Source: Litchfieldia sinesaloumensis | Lineage (GTDB): Bacteria; Bacillota; Bacilli; Bacillales; Bacillaceae_L | Assembly (NCBI RefSeq): GCF_900156865.1 | Contig: NZ_LT732529.1 | Span: 3,896,001 to 3,960,000 of the forward strand | Reading direction: 5' to 3' | DNA length: 64,000 bases | Shown here: positions 35,788 through 45,180 of the stretch, one piece after another | How positions within the stretch are numbered: position 1 is the first letter of the stretch | Layout of the letters: the number at the start of each line of letters is the position of its first letter | The notes under the pieces: generated by a model | Database searches by the model: none | Seen by the model: only the letters and a program-made list of their open reading frames with translations | Told to the model about the DNA's origin: nothing | Program-made: the position numbers and the translations under genes

Positions 35788-36804
35788 TTATACTAAATCC
35801 ACCTTATTGCTGAAAAGGATGACGATAAGTAATAGGATAATAACGAGACTGACAAACAGTATAGATAGTTTTCGTGACGTTTTTGCTTTGTCTACTTCGC
35901 TCCATTTTACTGGTTGGATGCCACTCAAGGAAAAGACGATAATACCGGCTAAGATAACAGAGGTAATGTTTCCGACAAGTAATAGCATGGAACCATATGC
36001 CTCTTGCCACATGGCTGAACCGATGGACATCCCTAGCACCACATTGGGTGGTATAAGAGCAACAGCAACCATGACTCCTACCAATGAACCTGGTAATCGG
36101 TTCAGAATTGATAATGCACCAGCTATACCAGTAGCAAATGCCAAAACCATATCCACTACATTTACATGAGTTCTTGAAGCAAACTCGCTGCTTTCAAACG
36201 GGACAGGGAAAAAGAAAGAAAAACCAATAGATATCCCGATTACAATGAAGACAGCGTATAGTAAAGTAATGGTCGAGCTTTTAAGCAATTTAAAATCACC
36301 TAAAATAGCTGAAAAGGCGATGGATATTACAGGCCCAAGCATCGGGGCAATAACCATTGCTCCAATAATCACAGCTTGGCTGTTTTGGATAAATCCAATC
36401 GTTACTACAATGGCAGCGATAACGATTAACAGGGTATAAGTAAGGGTGATGTGGCTGGCTTTTGTAATGGTTCCGAATAACTCTTGGCGGCTGGCCCTTT
36501 GAAGCTTATTCGCGTCTTCTTCCACTTCATTTCGTCGCTTTTCTTTTTCTTCCTCTGTTAATCGAGTGATGTAGGTTTGGACAGGGAATAGTAGTACTTC
36601 AAATCCCTCAATAACATTTACTACACCCTCCAAGTAGTTCAATATCTCTTCAGTGTCTTTCGTTTCTACAAGCACACGGATTAGGATTCGATCTTTTGAT
36701 TCTACCGATATCCAGTACGACACATGAGGATACTCTCTTAATGACTCATCCACTTTATTAAAAAACTTATCTGGAACATATGCTTCAACAAGTTGTAAAT
36801 CCAT
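35788..36804 (-). CDS. DUF389 / TIGR00341 family membrane protein
   Basis: A 338-residue protein. The N-terminal soluble domain (about 1-110) is followed by six or so membrane segments from SHITLTYTLLIVIAAIVVTIG. GAMVIAPMLGPVISIAF and VALIPPNVVLGM are family signatures. Conserved in bacteria and archaea; function not established. Single gene. Confidence 0.85.
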   Translation of the reverse strand: MDLQLVEAYVPDKFFNKVDESLREYPHVSYWISVESKDRILIRVLVETKDTEEILNYLEGVVNVIEGFEVLLFPVQTYITRLTEEEKEKRRNEVEEDANKLQRASRQELFGTITKASHITLTYTLLIVIAAIVVTIGFIQNSQAVIIGAMVIAPMLGPVISIAFSAILGDFKLLKSSTITLLYAVFIVIGISIGFSFFFPVPFESSEFASRTHVNVVDMVLAFATGIAGALSILNRLPGSLVGVMVAVALIPPNVVLGMSIGSAMWQEAYGSMLLLVGNITSVILAGIIVFSLSGIQPVKWSEVDKAKTSRKLSILFVSLVIILLLIVILFSNKVDLV

Positions 36805-36994
36805 TTATTCATCTCCAATATAATAGCCCTTGTAAATACATAATAGTTTTGCCAATAACAAAACGTATTAAAATAAAACGACATAATATAAAAAATAGTA
36901 TCCCTGGTAATCTAATAGCCTCACAGGGCCAATAATTGTGTGGGAACTATTTTTACCTAATTAAGAATTTTTTAGTAACTGTATTTCTAATGAC

Positions 36995-37023
36995 TTTACA
37001 TACCGTTCGGGGGTATGCTATTA
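36995..37023 (+). promoter_or_regulatory. csoR promoter with CsoR operator in the spacer
   Basis: TTTACA (36995-37000), 17-nt spacer, CTATTA (37018-37023). The palindrome CATACC-GTTCGGG-GGTATG (36999-37017) occupies the spacer and matches the known CsoR operator form (ATACC..GGTAT). Autoregulation by CsoR is expected. Confidence 0.8.
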
Positions 37024-37048
37024 TGGAATCAAGTTAGGAGGTTGAGCG

Positions 37049-37375
37049 ATGGAAAACAATGATAACGCATGTCATACAGATGATGTTACGTCTGGTCGTA
37101 AAAGTCATCATCCTGAACGTGTGAAGAAGGATTTAACTAATCGTTTAAATCGAATCGAAGGTCAAATTCGAGGCATAAAGGGTATGATTGATAAGGACGT
37201 CTACTGTGATGATGTTATTACTCAAATTTCCGCAACACAATCTGCTTTAAATAGTGTGGCTAAAATCCTTTTGGAGGGCCATCTTAAAGGGTGTGTCGTT
37301 GACCGCCTATCCGAAGGTGATAATGAAGTCCTGGATGAGTTAGTTGTTACGATTCAAAAACTAATGAAGAAATAA
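37049..37375 (+). CDS. csoR: Copper-sensing repressor CsoR
   Basis: A 108-residue all-helical repressor. The copper ligands C53, H78 and C82 have the diagnostic spacing (25 and 4 residues). Apo-CsoR binds the operator; Cu(I) binding releases it. Ribosome site AGGAGG. It heads a csoR-copZ-copA cluster, as in B. subtilis. Confidence 0.95.
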   Translation: MENNDNACHTDDVTSGRKSHHPERVKKDLTNRLNRIEGQIRGIKGMIDKDVYCDDVITQISATQSALNSVAKILLEGHLKGCVVDRLSEGDNEVLDELVVTIQKLMKK

Positions 37376-37427
37376 GCTTATTTACCGATAAAGTATGTAA
37401 TTTACCATATTAAAGGAGAGAATGAAT

Positions 37428-37634
37428 ATGCAAACAGTAACGTTAAACGTAACAGGAATGTCTTGCGGACATTGTGTGAAAGCTGTGGAAAGCAGCGTTG
37501 GTGAACTAGAGGGTGTGAACCAAGTAAATGTAAAATTAGACGAAGCGTTGGTTGAAGTGGCGTTTAATGAATCCCAGGTATCCCTTGATAAAATCAAAGA
37601 GGCAATTGAAGATCAAGGATACGATGTAGAATAA
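37428..37634 (+). CDS. copZ: Copper chaperone CopZ
   Basis: A 68-residue HMA-domain protein with GMSCGHC binding Cu(I). It delivers copper to CopA. The ATG at 37428 has 9-nt spacing from AAGGAG; another ATG 6 bp upstream would be only 3 nt from it. A palindromic hairpin and a second CsoR-like operator separate it from copA. Confidence 0.93.
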   Translation: MQTVTLNVTGMSCGHCVKAVESSVGELEGVNQVNVKLDEALVEVAFNESQVSLDKIKEAIEDQGYDVE

Positions 37635-37655
37635 GAGTGCTTTTAAAAGCACTCT
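37634..37655 (+). terminator. Hairpin between copZ and copA
   Basis: AGAGTGC / GCACTCT around TTTTAAAA, followed by a weak U-rich tail (TCTCATTTTC). Possibly a partial terminator that sets copZ above copA. Confidence 0.5.
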
Positions 37656-37671
37656 CTCATTTTCATAAAAA

Positions 37672-37690
37672 TATACCCCTTGTAGGTATA
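37672..37690 (+). promoter_or_regulatory. Second CsoR-type operator, upstream of copA
   Basis: TATACC-CCTTGTA-GGTATA: the same 6-7-6 geometry as the csoR operator at 36999-37017, 19 bp before the copA ATG. It suggests separate control of copA. Confidence 0.65.
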
Positions 37691-37708
37691 TAGAAGGTAG
37701 GGAAGAAC

Positions 37709-40144
37709 ATGAGTACAAATGCAATAGGTGCAAGTAAAGCAAAAGAAGCGAGTATTCAAATTACAGGAATGACTTGTGCAGCATGTGCGACGCGGATTGA
37801 AAAAGGGTTAAATAGAATGGAGGGTGTTGAACAAGCATCTGTTAACCTGGCACTCGAAAAGTCATCGATTAAATATGATCCTTCCAAACTAAGTGAGACT
37901 GATTTTGAAAAGAAAATAGAAGCATTAGGTTACGGTGTAGTGAAGCAAAAAGCAGAGTTAGATATTACAGGAATGACTTGTGCAGCATGTGCAACACGGA
38001 TTGAAAAAGGGTTAAACAAAATGGATGGTATTGCATCTGCTAATGTGAACTTAGCTCTTGAGAAAGCGATGATTGAATTTAATCCTGCAGAAGTAGCGGT
38101 TGCAGACATCATTGCAAAGGTAGAAAAATTGGGATACGGTGCTCATCAAAAGCAAGAGGATACAGAGCAGGTAGATCACAGAGAGAAGGCAATTAAAGAT
38201 CAGCAGCGGAAGTTTATTACGTCGGCTATTTTGTCTTTACCATTATTATGGACGATGGTTGGGCACTTTTCTTTTACCTCGTTTTTATATGTACCAGACA
38301 TCTTAATGAATCCATGGATTCAAATGATCTTAGCAGCACCCGTACAATTTATTATTGGAAAGCAGTTTTATGTAGGTGCATACAAAGCTCTCCGAAATGG
38401 TAGTGCAAACATGGATGTGCTTGTTGCCATGGGTACTTCAGCAGCCTATTTTTATAGTGTATATCAAGCAATCGTTACAGCTGGAACACACCACGCTCCA
38501 CACCTTTACTTTGAGACAAGTGCAGTGCTGATTACACTAATTGTTTTAGGGAAATTATTTGAAGCAAGGGCTAAGGGGCGTTCATCCGAAGCGATAAAAA
38601 AACTCATGGGACTTCAAGCGAAAACAGCCATCGTTGTCCGTGATGGAGTTGAGAAAGAAGTACCTTTAGCAGAGGTTATAATTGGTGACACCATTTTAGT
38701 AAAGCCAGGTGAGAAAATTCCCGTCGATGGCGAAGTGTTAGAAGGAACAACAGCTGTTGATGAATCAATGTTAACTGGTGAAAGTCTACCAGTTGATAAA
38801 TCAACCGGAGACGTACTGTACGGTTCAACGATTAATAAAAATGGTTTTATCAAAATGACAGCGACAAAGGTTGGGCGTGATACAGCATTATCCCAAATTA
38901 TTAAGGTCGTAGAAGATGCTCAAGGTTCAAAAGCACCTATCCAACGAATGGCAGACAAGATTTCAGGAATTTTTGTTCCGATTGTGGTGGGGATCGCCAT
39001 CCTTACATTCCTCGTTTGGATCATTTGGATTCAACCGGGAGAGGTTACACCAGCACTTGAAGTGTTAATTGCCATCCTTGTTATTGCTTGTCCATGTGCT
39101 CTAGGACTTGCGACTCCGACTTCCATTATGGCAGGTAGCGGTCGTGCAGCAGAGTTCGGTATTTTATTTAAAGGTGGCGAGCATTTAGAACAAACACAAG
39201 GTATCGACACAGTAGTAGTTGATAAAACAGGTACTGTCACTCATGGTAAACCAGTTTTAACAGATGTTTTAGTTGCAGAAGGTCAAGATGAAGGAATGTT
39301 TTTATCACTAATCGGTGCAGCTGAAAAACAATCTGAACATCCATTGGCACAAGCAATTGTCCAAGGTATTCAAGATAAAGGCATCGAATTGGGTAACGTC
39401 CAATTCTTTGAAGCAATTCCTGGTTATGGTGTAATGGCAACAGTTTCTGGCCAAGGTGTTGTCATTGGTACACGTAAACTTATGCAGCAATATAGTATCG
39501 ATATACAATCTGTGCTCCCAGTGATGGAGAAGTTGGAGACTGATGGTAAGACAGCGATGCTCGCTGCGATTAATGGGAAGTATGCAGGAATCGTTGCTGT
39601 AGCAGATACCATTAAAGAGACCTCTAAAGAGGCTGTTCAACGCCTACATGATATGGGTATTCATGTCATCATGATGACAGGTGATAATGAGCGCACAGCC
39701 CAAGCAATTGGTAAAGAGGTAGGCATTGACTCAGTCATTTCAGAAGTGCTTCCTGAAGGAAAGGCAGAAGAAGTGAAGAAATTACAACAACAAGGCAAAC
39801 GAGTAGCAATGGTCGGTGACGGTATAAATGATGCACCAGCACTTGCTACCGCTGATATTGGAATGGCAATTGGTACGGGTACAGATGTAGCAATGGAAGC
39901 GGCAGATATTACCCTTATTCGTGGTGATTTAAATAGTATTGCTGATGCCATTTTAATGAGCCGCAAAACAATGCGTAACATTAAACAAAACTTATTTTGG
40001 GCTTTTGCTTATAACACGATAGGAATTCCAATTGCCGCGGTCGGATTACTTGCACCGTGGGTTGCGGGTGCAGCTATGGCATTTAGTTCCGTTTCGGTTG
40101 TACTAAACGCATTACGATTACAACGAGTAAAATTACAAAAATAA
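37709..40144 (+). CDS. copA: Cu(I)-exporting P1B-type ATPase CopA
   Basis: An 811-residue protein. Two N-terminal metal-binding HMA domains, each with [14 protein letters not shown] (C23/C26 and C91/C94), are followed by eight membrane segments, the transport motif CPC (in ACPCALG, near residue 460), the phosphorylation site DKTGT (near 505) and the hinge [10 protein letters not shown]. It exports Cu(I) using ATP. The first 60 bp of the two HMA coding regions are nearly identical. Confidence 0.96.
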   Translation: MSTNAIGASKAKEASIQITGMTCAACATRIEKGLNRMEGVEQASVNLALEKSSIKYDPSKLSETDFEKKIEALGYGVVKQKAELDITGMTCAACATRIEKGLNKMDGIASANVNLALEKAMIEFNPAEVAVADIIAKVEKLGYGAHQKQEDTEQVDHREKAIKDQQRKFITSAILSLPLLWTMVGHFSFTSFLYVPDILMNPWIQMILAAPVQFIIGKQFYVGAYKALRNGSANMDVLVAMGTSAAYFYSVYQAIVTAGTHHAPHLYFETSAVLITLIVLGKLFEARAKGRSSEAIKKLMGLQAKTAIVVRDGVEKEVPLAEVIIGDTILVKPGEKIPVDGEVLEGTTAVDESMLTGESLPVDKSTGDVLYGSTINKNGFIKMTATKVGRDTALSQIIKVVEDAQGSKAPIQRMADKISGIFVPIVVGIAILTFLVWIIWIQPGEVTPALEVLIAILVIACPCALGLATPTSIMAGSGRAAEFGILFKGGEHLEQTQGIDTVVVDKTGTVTHGKPVLTDVLVAEGQDEGMFLSLIGAAEKQSEHPLAQAIVQGIQDKGIELGNVQFFEAIPGYGVMATVSGQGVVIGTRKLMQQYSIDIQSVLPVMEKLETDGKTAMLAAINGKYAGIVAVADTIKETSKEAVQRLHDMGIHVIMMTGDNERTAQAIGKEVGIDSVISEVLPEGKAEEVKKLQQQGKRVAMVGDGINDAPALATADIGMAIGTGTDVAMEAADITLIRGDLNSIADAILMSRKTMRNIKQNLFWAFAYNTIGIPIAAVGLLAPWVAGAAMAFSSVSVVLNALRLQRVKLQK

Positions 40145-40234
40145 AGTGATTGTCTGCTATAGAGTTACCGTACTGTTACTCTTTAGCTTTTGTACCTACT
40201 TTGAAAAAGTAAGTAGTAGGATGTGAGAATCGAA

Positions 40235-40861
40235 ATGAATGAAGTAGAAAAAAAGATTAAATTGGCTGTGAACGGTGGAATCTCATTCGGTGCAAAACTG
40301 AATGCAAAACAACTGGTTGTTATTGCTGAATACATGAATGATGGCGATGAACTGGAATTGACAACTTTTCAGCAACTTTACATTGACGTAATAGAAAGCA
40401 AAGTTGATTTGGCTATAGAAAAGTTCAAGGAAGTAGGATTATCCTGTTACCCAGTAGGTAATTATGTAAAGAGCTTAAGAACCTGTAATTTTTGTAAAGG
40501 TGCGGAAGAGGAAGGAATGCCCGTCGCTATTGAATTAAACAAGAGAATAGCGGGAAAACAAGTTCCATTTACACTTCGTCCAGCCTATACTGGATGTCCA
40601 GTTGGATGTGGTGAACCTTTAGTAAATGATATTGGTGTAATGAAAGTAAGAGATGGCTATGATTTATATATTGGTGGTAAAGCAAAGGGAAAAGATGCTA
40701 GAACAGGCATTTTAACTGCGGAGCAACTAACCCCAGAACAACTCTATGATGTTGTCGATAAAATCATTACTATTTATACTGAAAACGGCAAGAAGCGAGA
40801 ACCGTTGGCCAAGTTTATTAACCGTTTTGGTATTGAAAACATAAAAAATGCTATAGCATAG
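40235..40861 (+). CDS. Nitrite/sulfite reductase-like ferredoxin-domain protein
   Basis: A 208-residue protein. The N-terminal half resembles the ferredoxin-like half-domain of siroheme reductases. Two cysteine motifs, C-x2-C (TCNFCKG) and C-x3-C (TGCPVGCGEP), could hold a 4Fe-4S cluster coupled to siroheme. It is far shorter than a full nitrite or sulfite reductase and has no partner gene. ATG at 40235 is preferred to GTG at 40223, which lies against the weak ribosome site. Substrate unknown. Confidence 0.65.
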   Translation: MNEVEKKIKLAVNGGISFGAKLNAKQLVVIAEYMNDGDELELTTFQQLYIDVIESKVDLAIEKFKEVGLSCYPVGNYVKSLRTCNFCKGAEEEGMPVAIELNKRIAGKQVPFTLRPAYTGCPVGCGEPLVNDIGVMKVRDGYDLYIGGKAKGKDARTGILTAEQLTPEQLYDVVDKIITIYTENGKKREPLAKFINRFGIENIKNAIA

Positions 40862-40995
40862 AGTGTAAACTACTTCCTATAAAATAGGAGGTAGTTTTTT
40901 TAGTAGTAAAGATTCATTTAATTTGGCAGGTGCTTACATTAAACTAATATAGTAAGAGAAGAGTGTGGAAAATTTAGTAAGAAAGGTGGGTAAAT

Positions 40996-42135
40996 ATGAC
41001 TCGGTTAAAGCTTGTTTTCTTGATTGTAGCGATTATTATCATTTCGGGCTGCTCGGTATCTAGTGAAGATGTAAAAAAATATGTGAAGAAGACACATGGA
41101 CTTGAAGTAGATGTGATAATGGAACCTAGTTTTGGTGCGAAATCATCCTATGGGAGTTCAGTTGTTGCAAAAAAAGATGATCCTAGCCTTGTTTTCAAAG
41201 TTCAATTAACAAACCCTTTGTTTCCCAAAATAACAGGTGATACATACGATGAAGAAAAGGAATTTTATGAACTAAATCAGCAATATCAAAGCTCTCAATC
41301 AGCAGAAAAGCTAAGAAGTATAGGATTTTCATCCTCAAGAATAGAAAACGAAACATTCTACTCCCAGAGTAAAAAAGAAATAGAAAAAGAATTTAAATTA
41401 CTTTTATTCAAAGAGAATGGACTTGATCTACAGAGTGATAGAAAAAGGTTGCTTGAAGCTCTCGTTTACATAAAAGAAATTGATGCTTTCGGGAAGCAGA
41501 ATGGTTATACATTAGAGAACATTATTGTAACTGATTCTTTGTTCAAGGATTATCCAAATCGATTTCAATACTACCAAGTATCAGCGGGAGATTTTGAAAT
41601 AGAAATACCCTATAATCAAGAATTACAGGAAGTAACGAATGAAGATGAATTAATGGATGTTATCTTTCAACACCATTTTTATGGTGATTTAAACGCTAAA
41701 AGCTATACCCACATCTATTATTTTAGAAAAGATTTGCCTAAGTTTGAATCTACAAATGAATCATTATATGACCTTGGCTTTGATACTTCACAATTTCCAG
41801 GCAGAGAGAAATCAGGGATTTATTTAACATGTGAAGATCGTGATATTGAGGTTGAAACGCTTGAGCAAAGAGAATGTACTAGTTATTCATTGTTTTTATC
41901 AAAGGACGTTCCCGACAACAAATATAAAAAGCTTCTTCAGAAAGACGAATTGAACAAATGGTATGAAGTGATACGCTTGTTGCAACAATCACCACTTCCT
42001 ATCGACGAGCTGAGGGTATATATGCTAGATGACAGCATCTACCAAATTATTCTTGATTTCTATGAAATTGATAACATATCCTCACAGGAAGAACTAAAGC
42101 AAGCAATTGAAGAACAAATTGAACATTTATTATAA
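40996..42135 (+). CDS. Hypothetical lipoprotein
   Basis: A 379-residue protein. Signal peptide with lipobox IISGC, then a soluble, charged body with no motif I recognise. Ribosome site AGAAAGGTGGG. It is followed by a divergently unrelated YdjM-like gene in the same direction, 81 bp on. Likely anchored on the outer face of the membrane; function unknown. Confidence 0.75.
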   Translation: MTRLKLVFLIVAIIIISGCSVSSEDVKKYVKKTHGLEVDVIMEPSFGAKSSYGSSVVAKKDDPSLVFKVQLTNPLFPKITGDTYDEEKEFYELNQQYQSSQSAEKLRSIGFSSSRIENETFYSQSKKEIEKEFKLLLFKENGLDLQSDRKRLLEALVYIKEIDAFGKQNGYTLENIIVTDSLFKDYPNRFQYYQVSAGDFEIEIPYNQELQEVTNEDELMDVIFQHHFYGDLNAKSYTHIYYFRKDLPKFESTNESLYDLGFDTSQFPGREKSGIYLTCEDRDIEVETLEQRECTSYSLFLSKDVPDNKYKKLLQKDELNKWYEVIRLLQQSPLPIDELRVYMLDDSIYQIILDFYEIDNISSQEELKQAIEEQIEHLL

Positions 42136-42216
42136 AGAGGAAGGTTGTACGTTTATTTGCAATGTCATTCGTAATCAATACTTACGAGAAAGAAATATCA
42201 TCTATGAGGTGTCAGC

Positions 42217-42891
42217 ATGAAAGGTCGTACACATTTAACAATAGGATTAGGGATAGGAGTAGTGGCGTCCATCAGTCACTCACCTGAGATGGCACCTGTT
42301 ATTTTAGTTGCAACAGGTGTTGCATCCCTTGCCCCTGATCTAGATGGAAATAATCTATTAAATAAACGAGTAACAAAGACAGCTAAACTTATTAAAAAAG
42401 GCGGACTATTTGTAGGAGGGCTATTAATGGCCCTGTCATTGATAACCTACTTTTTAGATTTAAGTTTCTTGTCTTTTCTAAATCAGAACTGGATTAATCA
42501 ACAAAATATCCTACTTCTTTTTGGGTGGGGAGCAGTTATAGTAGGGCTTTCCTTGAAAAGTCAGGAGACCTTGAAAAATATATTAATGAGCGTTTTAAGT
42601 TTATTCCTTCTATATTATGCTTTTACAAACCAATTTTGGTGGCTGGTGATGTTTGGCTTGTACATTGGGGTAGCAGGGTGGTTTGCGCATAGAGGAACAA
42701 CCCATACAATTTGGGCAGTACTCTATTGGTGGTATATGTCATACCTATTAGAGGCTAGCACCGGGGTGGACGGTTTGTCTCTCATTTCCACAGCCGCATA
42801 TCTTTCGCATCTAGTAGGAGATATGCTGACGAAAAAAGGAGTTAAATTTCTCTATCCTCTTACCAATAAGATTTTCCGATTCCGCCTGTAA
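42217..42891 (+). CDS. YdjM-like membrane-bound metal-dependent hydrolase
   Basis: A 224-residue protein with about five membrane segments. Family motifs are present: KGRTHLTIG at the start, LAPDLDG near 40, HRGTTHTIW near 160 and SHLVGDMLT near 195. The conserved His/Asp residues likely bind metal. The homologue YdjM in E. coli is SOS-regulated; no LexA box is evident here. Substrate unknown. Confidence 0.85.
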   Translation: MKGRTHLTIGLGIGVVASISHSPEMAPVILVATGVASLAPDLDGNNLLNKRVTKTAKLIKKGGLFVGGLLMALSLITYFLDLSFLSFLNQNWINQQNILLLFGWGAVIVGLSLKSQETLKNILMSVLSLFLLYYAFTNQFWWLVMFGLYIGVAGWFAHRGTTHTIWAVLYWWYMSYLLEASTGVDGLSLISTAAYLSHLVGDMLTKKGVKFLYPLTNKIFRFRL

Positions 42892-42953
42892 AAAACAGAC
42901 TAACAATCGGGTAACAAGCAGGTAGTTTGAAATAAAATTATGAATTATGTAAA

Positions 42954-43031
42954 CTTGATTATATAGGAAATTTTTTAAAATCTTAAACTACAAAAAAGGT
43001 AGTTTAAGATTTTCCTATATACATAATCAAG
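42954..43031 (+). promoter_or_regulatory. 78-nt hairpin in the leader of the L25/Ctc gene
   Basis: A perfect inner stem (42977-42991 with 42999-43013; 15 bp) is extended by outer arms CTTGATTATATAGG (42954) and CCTATATACATAATCAAG (43014-43031). The outer arm ends 2 nt before the ribosome site AAAGGTGG. If transcribed it would be a very stable RNA hairpin next to the start. Confidence 0.6.
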
Positions 43032-43046
43032 AAAGGTGGTAATAAA

Positions 43047-43643
43047 ATGAGTACATTAGTGGCTCAAGAACGAAAAGAAGTAAAGAGATCAAGCTTGAAA
43101 CGAATGAGAAGTGCTGGGAATATTCCTGCGGTTGTTTATGGAGGCGATATTACTACGAAGTCCATCGTCATTAGTAACGCTGATTTAAGAAGGACTCTGA
43201 AGGCTGTTGGTAGAAACGGTATCTTTTCTCTAAACCTTGATGGTCAATCAAATGATGTTATTTTAAGAGATTACCAGAGTAATCCAGTAACGAAGGAATT
43301 ACTACATGTAGATCTCCTACAAGTGAATCAGAACACTAAGATTGATACTAGAATTAATGTTATTTTAAAGGGAACTTCAAAGGGTGAAAAGGTTGGTGGC
43401 ACTGCTAACCAATTTATTCACGAATTGGATATAACAGCAAAAGCGAGTGATATTCCCGATTATATAGAGATTGATATCACGGAATTTGAGATCGGTCATA
43501 CAGTTCGAGTAGGCGATATTAAGAAAGAATATACAAATTGTACCGTCAATCACGAAGATGATGAAACAATCGTGTTGATCGACTATGTAAAAGCTCAATC
43601 TGAAGAGGAAGATTCAAGTGAAGTTGAAGTTTCGGGTGTCTAA
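43047..43643 (+). CDS. ctc: Ribosomal protein L25 / general stress protein Ctc
   Basis: A 198-residue protein. The N-terminal L25 5S-rRNA-binding domain (about 1-90, with AVVYGGD and DYQSNPVTKELLHVDLLQV) and the C-terminal TL5-type beta domain are both present. In B. subtilis ctc sits between prs and pth; here the neighbours differ, so this may be a second copy. The gene follows a very long hairpin and ends with an acidic tail. Confidence 0.9.
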   Translation: MSTLVAQERKEVKRSSLKRMRSAGNIPAVVYGGDITTKSIVISNADLRRTLKAVGRNGIFSLNLDGQSNDVILRDYQSNPVTKELLHVDLLQVNQNTKIDTRINVILKGTSKGEKVGGTANQFIHELDITAKASDIPDYIEIDITEFEIGHTVRVGDIKKEYTNCTVNHEDDETIVLIDYVKAQSEEEDSSEVEVSGV

Positions 43644-43795
43644 TAACCTAACAATCTAACCTGGTAAGTTGAGAATAGGACTAAAAGACAGACCCAAAAC
43701 AGTGGTATATACGTTAGTATTTTTACCGTTTATTAGTGTAAAACAAAATGAATAAGGATAGCAATACTTTTTTTGAAAAAAATTACTTTATTCGT

Positions 43796-43838
43796 CTATA
43801 GCAGAGGCATGTTTATGTTCTCTGCTATAGTTTTTATT
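43796..43838 (+). terminator. Terminator after L25/Ctc
   Basis: CTATAGCAGAG (43796-43806) pairs perfectly with CTCTGCTATAG (43820-43830), followed by TTTTTATT. Confidence 0.8.
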
Positions 43839-43910
43839 GAGGTTTGTTTCTTAGCAAATGTTTTGTAATATAGTGATAGCCTCTACCCTACAGTCAAAAA
43901 GGAGTAAGAC

Positions 43911-44708
43911 ATGATAAGGCCCATACGAAAAATGTATCAGTTCTTTGTAGATAAACCATTAAAAAAAGCGGAAATTTTAAATCAACGATACCAGGTTTTA
44001 GATTATATTGGCACTGGTAGCTATGGTATCGTCTATCTTTGTCGTGATCTTAATACGAATGAAAATAAAATAATCAAGCAGCTTAGGCCGAGCAAACGCA
44101 ACAATACAAATGAGGTTAAGCTTTTTTATGATGAAATTTATATTATAGAGAATCTAGAACATGAACGTATGCCTATGTTTTATGAGGCCTTTTCAGAGCG
44201 AGGCCAATACTTTTATGTAATGGGTTATATCGATGGGGTAAATTTGCAGGACGAGATTTTTCTAAATAAGAAAACCTTTCGTGAGAAAGAGGCTTTATTA
44301 TTTATTGATGAATTAATCAAACTAGTCGAATACCTTCATAAAACGGATGTTTACCATCTTGATTTACGGATACCCAATATTATAGTAAAGAACAATGAGC
44401 CATATCTAATTGATTTTGGCTTGGCCAAACAAGTAAAACAAAATCAAACTCCTGCTAAAGTGAAAGGAAAATCTATTGAAGAGTGGAAACTTCAGGATTA
44501 TTACGATGTAGGAGATATCCTTCTATACTTGCTGTATACGACCTATTCTCCTAAAACGAAAAAAGCCCTTCCGTGGACAGAAGAACTTTCGTTAAAAAAG
44601 GAAACGGTTATATTATTAAAAAGGCTACTCAGAATAGATAAGCCATATTCTTCGATTGAATCGATTTTGAGAGATCTTTATGCAGCGTTAGAAAGCTTTC
44701 GGGAATAG
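43911..44708 (+). CDS. Eukaryotic-type Ser/Thr protein kinase (YbdM-like)
   Basis: A 265-residue kinase domain without sensor or membrane anchor. Gly-rich loop GTGSYG at 34-39, candidate Lys K56, catalytic loop HLDLRIPN at 149-156 (HRDLKxxN with R to L and K to R), and DFG at 168-170. Catalytic Asp151 and Asn156 remain, so activity is likely. It resembles B. subtilis YbdM. It ends 15 bp from a converging gene for a Ser/Arg/Tyr repeat protein, a possible substrate. Confidence 0.85.
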   Translation: MIRPIRKMYQFFVDKPLKKAEILNQRYQVLDYIGTGSYGIVYLCRDLNTNENKIIKQLRPSKRNNTNEVKLFYDEIYIIENLEHERMPMFYEAFSERGQYFYVMGYIDGVNLQDEIFLNKKTFREKEALLFIDELIKLVEYLHKTDVYHLDLRIPNIIVKNNEPYLIDFGLAKQVKQNQTPAKVKGKSIEEWKLQDYYDVGDILLYLLYTTYSPKTKKALPWTEELSLKKETVILLKRLLRIDKPYSSIESILRDLYAALESFRE

Positions 44709-44723
44709 TGATTGAGTGTTTTT

Positions 44724-44957
44724 TTAACTGCTACTTCCCCAGCTTCTTCGTTTATAGCGTTTGCTACCACTCATTGGGTTATATTTATGACCTCTGCTAC
44801 TACTTCCGCCAAAGTATTTATGTCTCTTGTTGCTACTACTACCACCATAGTAACGATGTTTTTTATTTCTGCTACTTCCCCCGTAATAACGATGTTTTCG
44901 TCTACTACTGCTACCTCGTGCGATATTCCTTAGCTGTCTTTTAAGTTTATCAAACAT
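44724..44957 (-). CDS. Small basic Ser/Arg/Tyr/Gly repeat protein
   Basis: A 77-residue protein made of four repeats of about 15 residues of the form GSSS-R-x-K-H-(R/K)-Y-(Y/F)-G, after an N-terminal MFDKLKRQLRNIARG. Strongly basic. The ribosome site GAGG 7 nt before ATG supports this strand; open frames on the other strand are by-products of the repeats. The composition recalls spore-coat proteins with phosphorylated Ser/Arg/Lys repeats (CotB/CotG type). It converges with a Ser/Thr kinase gene. Function unknown. Confidence 0.65.
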   Translation of the reverse strand: MFDKLKRQLRNIARGSSSRRKHRYYGGSSRNKKHRYYGGSSSNKRHKYFGGSSSRGHKYNPMSGSKRYKRRSWGSSS

Positions 44958-45003
44958 AGTATCGCCTCGTTTCGTGTTTTAGTTGTCTATTATAGTATTC
45001 TAA

Positions 45004-45177
45004 CATACATACAAGCATTTCAAACCAATCGCGGCATCCAATGATGGAGTTATGTTCTTTCAAGAAAATAACTTGTCCGGAAATCTTGGAGTAGTAGAGG
45101 GGACATGTACTACGTTTGTAAAAGACTTTATTCAAGCTATTGCTGAACATCGACATTGGGATCGAAAAATGGTTTAA
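45004..45177 (+). pseudogene. C-terminal remnant of a large-subunit catalase (KatE type)
   Basis: The plus strand reads HTYKHFKPIAASNDGV...GVVEG...FVKDFIQAIAEHRHWDR before a TAA at 45175. This matches the end of the C-terminal class I amidotransferase-like domain of large-subunit catalases, whose usual close is a variant of QAIAAHRHW. All the catalytic part is missing upstream, where a stop and the start of the repeat-protein gene lie. A gene-decay fragment that kept its terminator. Confidence 0.7.
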
Positions 45178-45180
45178 GGA

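Noticed and set aside
44708..44944. Plus-strand frames rich in Cys/Tyr/Ser after the kinase
   Set aside because: They are the complement of the repeat protein on the minus strand, which has the better ribosome site and sensible composition.
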